DNA from: Bacteriovoracales bacterium
GTDB taxonomy: Bacteria; Bdellovibrionota; Bacteriovoracia; Bacteriovoracales; Bacteriovoracaceae
Assembly (NCBI GenBank): GCA_007117175.1
Contig: SKGZ01000102.1
Coordinates: 1 to 7,296 of the forward strand
Direction: 5' to 3'
DNA: 7,296 nucleotides
Shown here: one piece after another, positions 5,979-7,296 of the stretch
Position numbering within the stretch: the first letter of the stretch is position 1
Layout: every line of letters begins with the position of its first letter
Translations under genes and position numbers: made by a program
The notes under the pieces: generated by a model
Databases searched by the model: none
Told to the model about the DNA's origin: nothing
What the model saw: the letters and a program-made list of their open reading frames with translations, nothing else

Positions 5979-7118
5979 GTGGCTTTATTAGATGAAAATT
6001 ATACTGAACTCAGAGAAATGGTTAAGAAATTTTCTAACGAAGTGGTGCAACCCCTTGCCGCTAAGATTGATGAACAAGAAGAAATTCCTAAAACATTGAT
6101 TTCGGCATTGGCCGAAAATGGTTTATTAGGTGTTTATGTTCCGGAAGAATATGGTGGTGCGGGAATGGATTATCTTTCCTATGCTATTGTGATTGAAGAG
6201 CTCTCCCGCAACTGTGCATCCACTGGTGTTTTTGTTTCTGCCCACACTTCACTTTGTGTTTGGCCAATTCTTGCCTTTGGCACAGAGGAGCAAAAGAAAA
6301 AATATCTGCCCGCCCTTGCCAGCGGACAAAAGATTGGTTGCTTTTGCCTTTCTGAGCCTAATGCTGGCAGTGATGCTGGTTCACTGACCACCTATGCTGA
6401 AGATGCTGGTGATCATTATATTCTCAATGGTGTGAAAAATTGGATCACCAATGGTAAAGAAGCAGACATTGCCATTGTTTTTGCCAAAACCAGAAAGACT
6501 GATGATTACAAAGGGATTTCTGCATTTATTGTGGAAACCAATAGCCCCGGTTTTTCCATCATTAAAATTGAAGATAAATTAGGAATTAAAGGTTCATCCA
6601 CTGCTCAATTGGCCTTCGATCAGGTTAAAGTTCCCAAGGAAAATTTATTAGGTCCAATTGAGAAGGGTTTTAAAGTGGCCATGGCCACACTGGATGGTGG
6701 TCGCATAGGAATTGCCGCACAAGCTTTAGGAATTGCTCAAGGGGCCTTTGACTACGCCAAAAATTACACTCAACAGAGAGTTCAATTTGGAGCGCCATTG
6801 GCCAATTTGCAAGGGATTCAGTTTATGTTGGCGGACATGTCTACTAAGATTGCAAGCTCGCGCTTACTGATTTATGATGCGAGTACCCGCAAGGACCAAC
6901 AGATCTCCTTTACTAAACAATCGGCACAGGCCAAGCTCTTTGCCTCGGAAGCGGCTATGTGGGTCACTACTAAGGCCATTCAGCTCTGTGGAGGAAATGG
7001 TTATACCAAGGAGTATCCAGTGGAGCGATTCTTTAGAGATGCCAAGATCACAGAGATCTATGAGGGAACTTCTGAGATTCAAAGGGTTGTCATTGCTGCC
7101 CAGGAGCTTAAATCCTAG
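5979..7118 (+). CDS. Acyl-CoA dehydrogenase, short-chain (butyryl-CoA) type
   Basis: FAD enzyme that oxidises an acyl-CoA to the trans-2-enoyl-CoA, passing electrons to electron-transfer flavoprotein (not encoded here). The 379 residues, from a GTG start with a strong ribosome site, match the usual length of about 380. Three domains are seen in order: N-terminal helices with GVYVPEEYGGAGMD (51-64), the central beta domain with CLSEPNAGSDAGS (123-135), WITNG (155-159) and KGSSTAQLAFDQVKVP (204-219), and the C-terminal helices with RVQFGAPLANLQGIQ (267-281) and QLCGGNGYTKEYPVER (335-350). The catalytic base is Glu362 in IYEGTSEIQR, the position used by short- and medium-chain enzymes and bacterial butyryl-CoA dehydrogenase, not the isovaleryl-type position. 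It is the last gene of the cassette, 9 nt after the hydratase. Substrate could also be a branched short acyl-CoA. No clear terminator follows. Confidence 0.94.
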   Translation: MALLDENYTELREMVKKFSNEVVQPLAAKIDEQEEIPKTLISALAENGLLGVYVPEEYGGAGMDYLSYAIVIEELSRNCASTGVFVSAHTSLCVWPILAFGTEEQKKKYLPALASGQKIGCFCLSEPNAGSDAGSLTTYAEDAGDHYILNGVKNWITNGKEADIAIVFAKTRKTDDYKGISAFIVETNSPGFSIIKIEDKLGIKGSSTAQLAFDQVKVPKENLLGPIEKGFKVAMATLDGGRIGIAAQALGIAQGAFDYAKNYTQQRVQFGAPLANLQGIQFMLADMSTKIASSRLLIYDASTRKDQQISFTKQSAQAKLFASEAAMWVTTKAIQLCGGNGYTKEYPVERFFRDAKITEIYEGTSEIQRVVIAAQELKS

Positions 7119-7157
7119 AAAAGATGGACGAATTGTGCTCTAGCATTTATTTTAAAT

Positions 7158-7163
7158 TATGAT
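7158..7163 (+). promoter_or_regulatory. Candidate -10 element for the lysine-rich gene
   Basis: TATGAT matches the -10 consensus at five of six positions. The best upstream box, TTGTGC (7133-7138), is 19 bp away, longer than ideal. The AT-rich 82-nt gap and the change of protein type make a separate promoter plausible, but read-through from the oxidation operon is not excluded. Confidence 0.3.
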
Positions 7164-7200
7164 TTTCAGGAAACTATTTTCAGTTAAAAAAGGTAGCAAT

Positions 7201-7296
7201 ATGGCTAAGGCTAAGAAAGCAAAAAAGAAAGTGAGTAGCAAAAAGAAAACGACGAAGAAAAAGGTCAGTAGTAAAAAGAAAGTCGCTAAGAAAAAA
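7201..7296 (+). CDS. Lysine-rich, histone H1-like repetitive protein, 3' end cut by window
   Basis: Only the first 32 codons are present and the frame is open at the right edge. The ATG has an AAAGG ribosome site (7189-7193) seven bases upstream. Of 32 residues 18 are lysine; the rest are Ala, Val, Ser and Thr plus the initiator Met. The nonapeptide KKKVSSKKK occurs twice, at residues 8-16 and 19-27. The Val and second Ser codons differ synonymously between copies (GTG/GTC, AGC/AGT), so the pattern looks kept at protein level rather than by recent DNA duplication. Such low-complexity basic tails bind nucleic acid without sequence preference, as in bacterial H1-like proteins of the Hc1 type. 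The fragment could be a whole small chromatin-like protein or the basic tail of a larger one, such as a nucleoid or transcription factor. The missing 3' part would decide. Confidence 0.7.
   Translation, partial: MAKAKKAKKKVSSKKKTTKKKVSSKKKVAKKK

Noticed and set aside
6179..6391. Open frames on both strands inside the acyl-CoA dehydrogenase gene
   Set aside because: Shadow frames of a clearly conserved enzyme; no ribosome sites and no family resemblance.
6864..7143. Open frames on both strands across the 3' end of the acyl-CoA dehydrogenase gene
   Set aside because: The overlapped frame encodes the catalytic YEGT region of the enzyme; the alternatives have no motif or ribosome-site support.
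7119..7200. Terminator after the acyl-CoA dehydrogenase gene
   Set aside because: No stem of useful length followed by a T run could be found; the TTTC/GAAA match near 7164-7173 is only 4 bp.
1..7296. CRISPR arrays, tRNA genes, insertion sequences, toxin-antitoxin or phage genes
   Set aside because: No regularly spaced repeats, cloverleaf sequences, transposase motifs or terminal inverted repeats were seen; apart from the edges, every stretch over 150 bp is coding.

Overview
This is a gene-dense bacterial window of moderately low GC. It holds seven protein genes, no RNA genes and no mobile elements. All genes except rpsT lie on the + strand. The lipoprotein signal at the left edge, the short-chain fatty-acid oxidation cassette and the lysine-rich protein at the right edge suggest a Gram-negative bacterium. 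A Bdellovibrionota or other deltaproteobacterial-type lineage seems plausible, but that is an impression from protein character and was not tested by a search.

Left block (2-3965, + strand): a thioredoxin-fold (TlpA/AhpC-like) lipoprotein cut by the window edge, a CPA2-type cation:proton antiporter with two C-terminal RCK_C (TrkA_C) domains, and a small DUF420 (YozB/CtaM-like) membrane protein. The gaps are about 27 nt and 1 nt, so these read as one operon of envelope and bioenergetics genes: thiol redox outside the cytoplasm, ion/proton exchange, and probably a terminal-oxidase assembly factor.

Middle: rpsT (ribosomal protein S20) runs on the minus strand and overlaps the DUF420 gene tail to tail by 21 bp. 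A good intrinsic terminator for rpsT lies inside the DUF420 coding region on the opposite strand. The 146-bp gap 4206-4351 is a divergent promoter region for rpsT (left) and the oxidation operon (right).

Right block (4352-7118, + strand): 3-hydroxybutyryl-CoA dehydrogenase, enoyl-CoA hydratase and a short-chain-type acyl-CoA dehydrogenase, tightly packed (14-nt overlap, then a 9-nt gap). They catalyse three consecutive steps between an acyl-CoA and its 3-ketoacyl-CoA. Thiolase and electron-transfer flavoprotein genes are not in the window. After an 82-nt gap, an extremely lysine-rich, repetitive histone-H1-like coding sequence begins at 7201 and runs off the right edge.

I did not find a convincing undescribed system. 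The items most worth a second look are the rpsT terminator embedded in a conserved part of DUF420, the antiporter with RCK_C domains but no NAD-binding RCK_N domain, and the lysine-repeat protein at the right edge.
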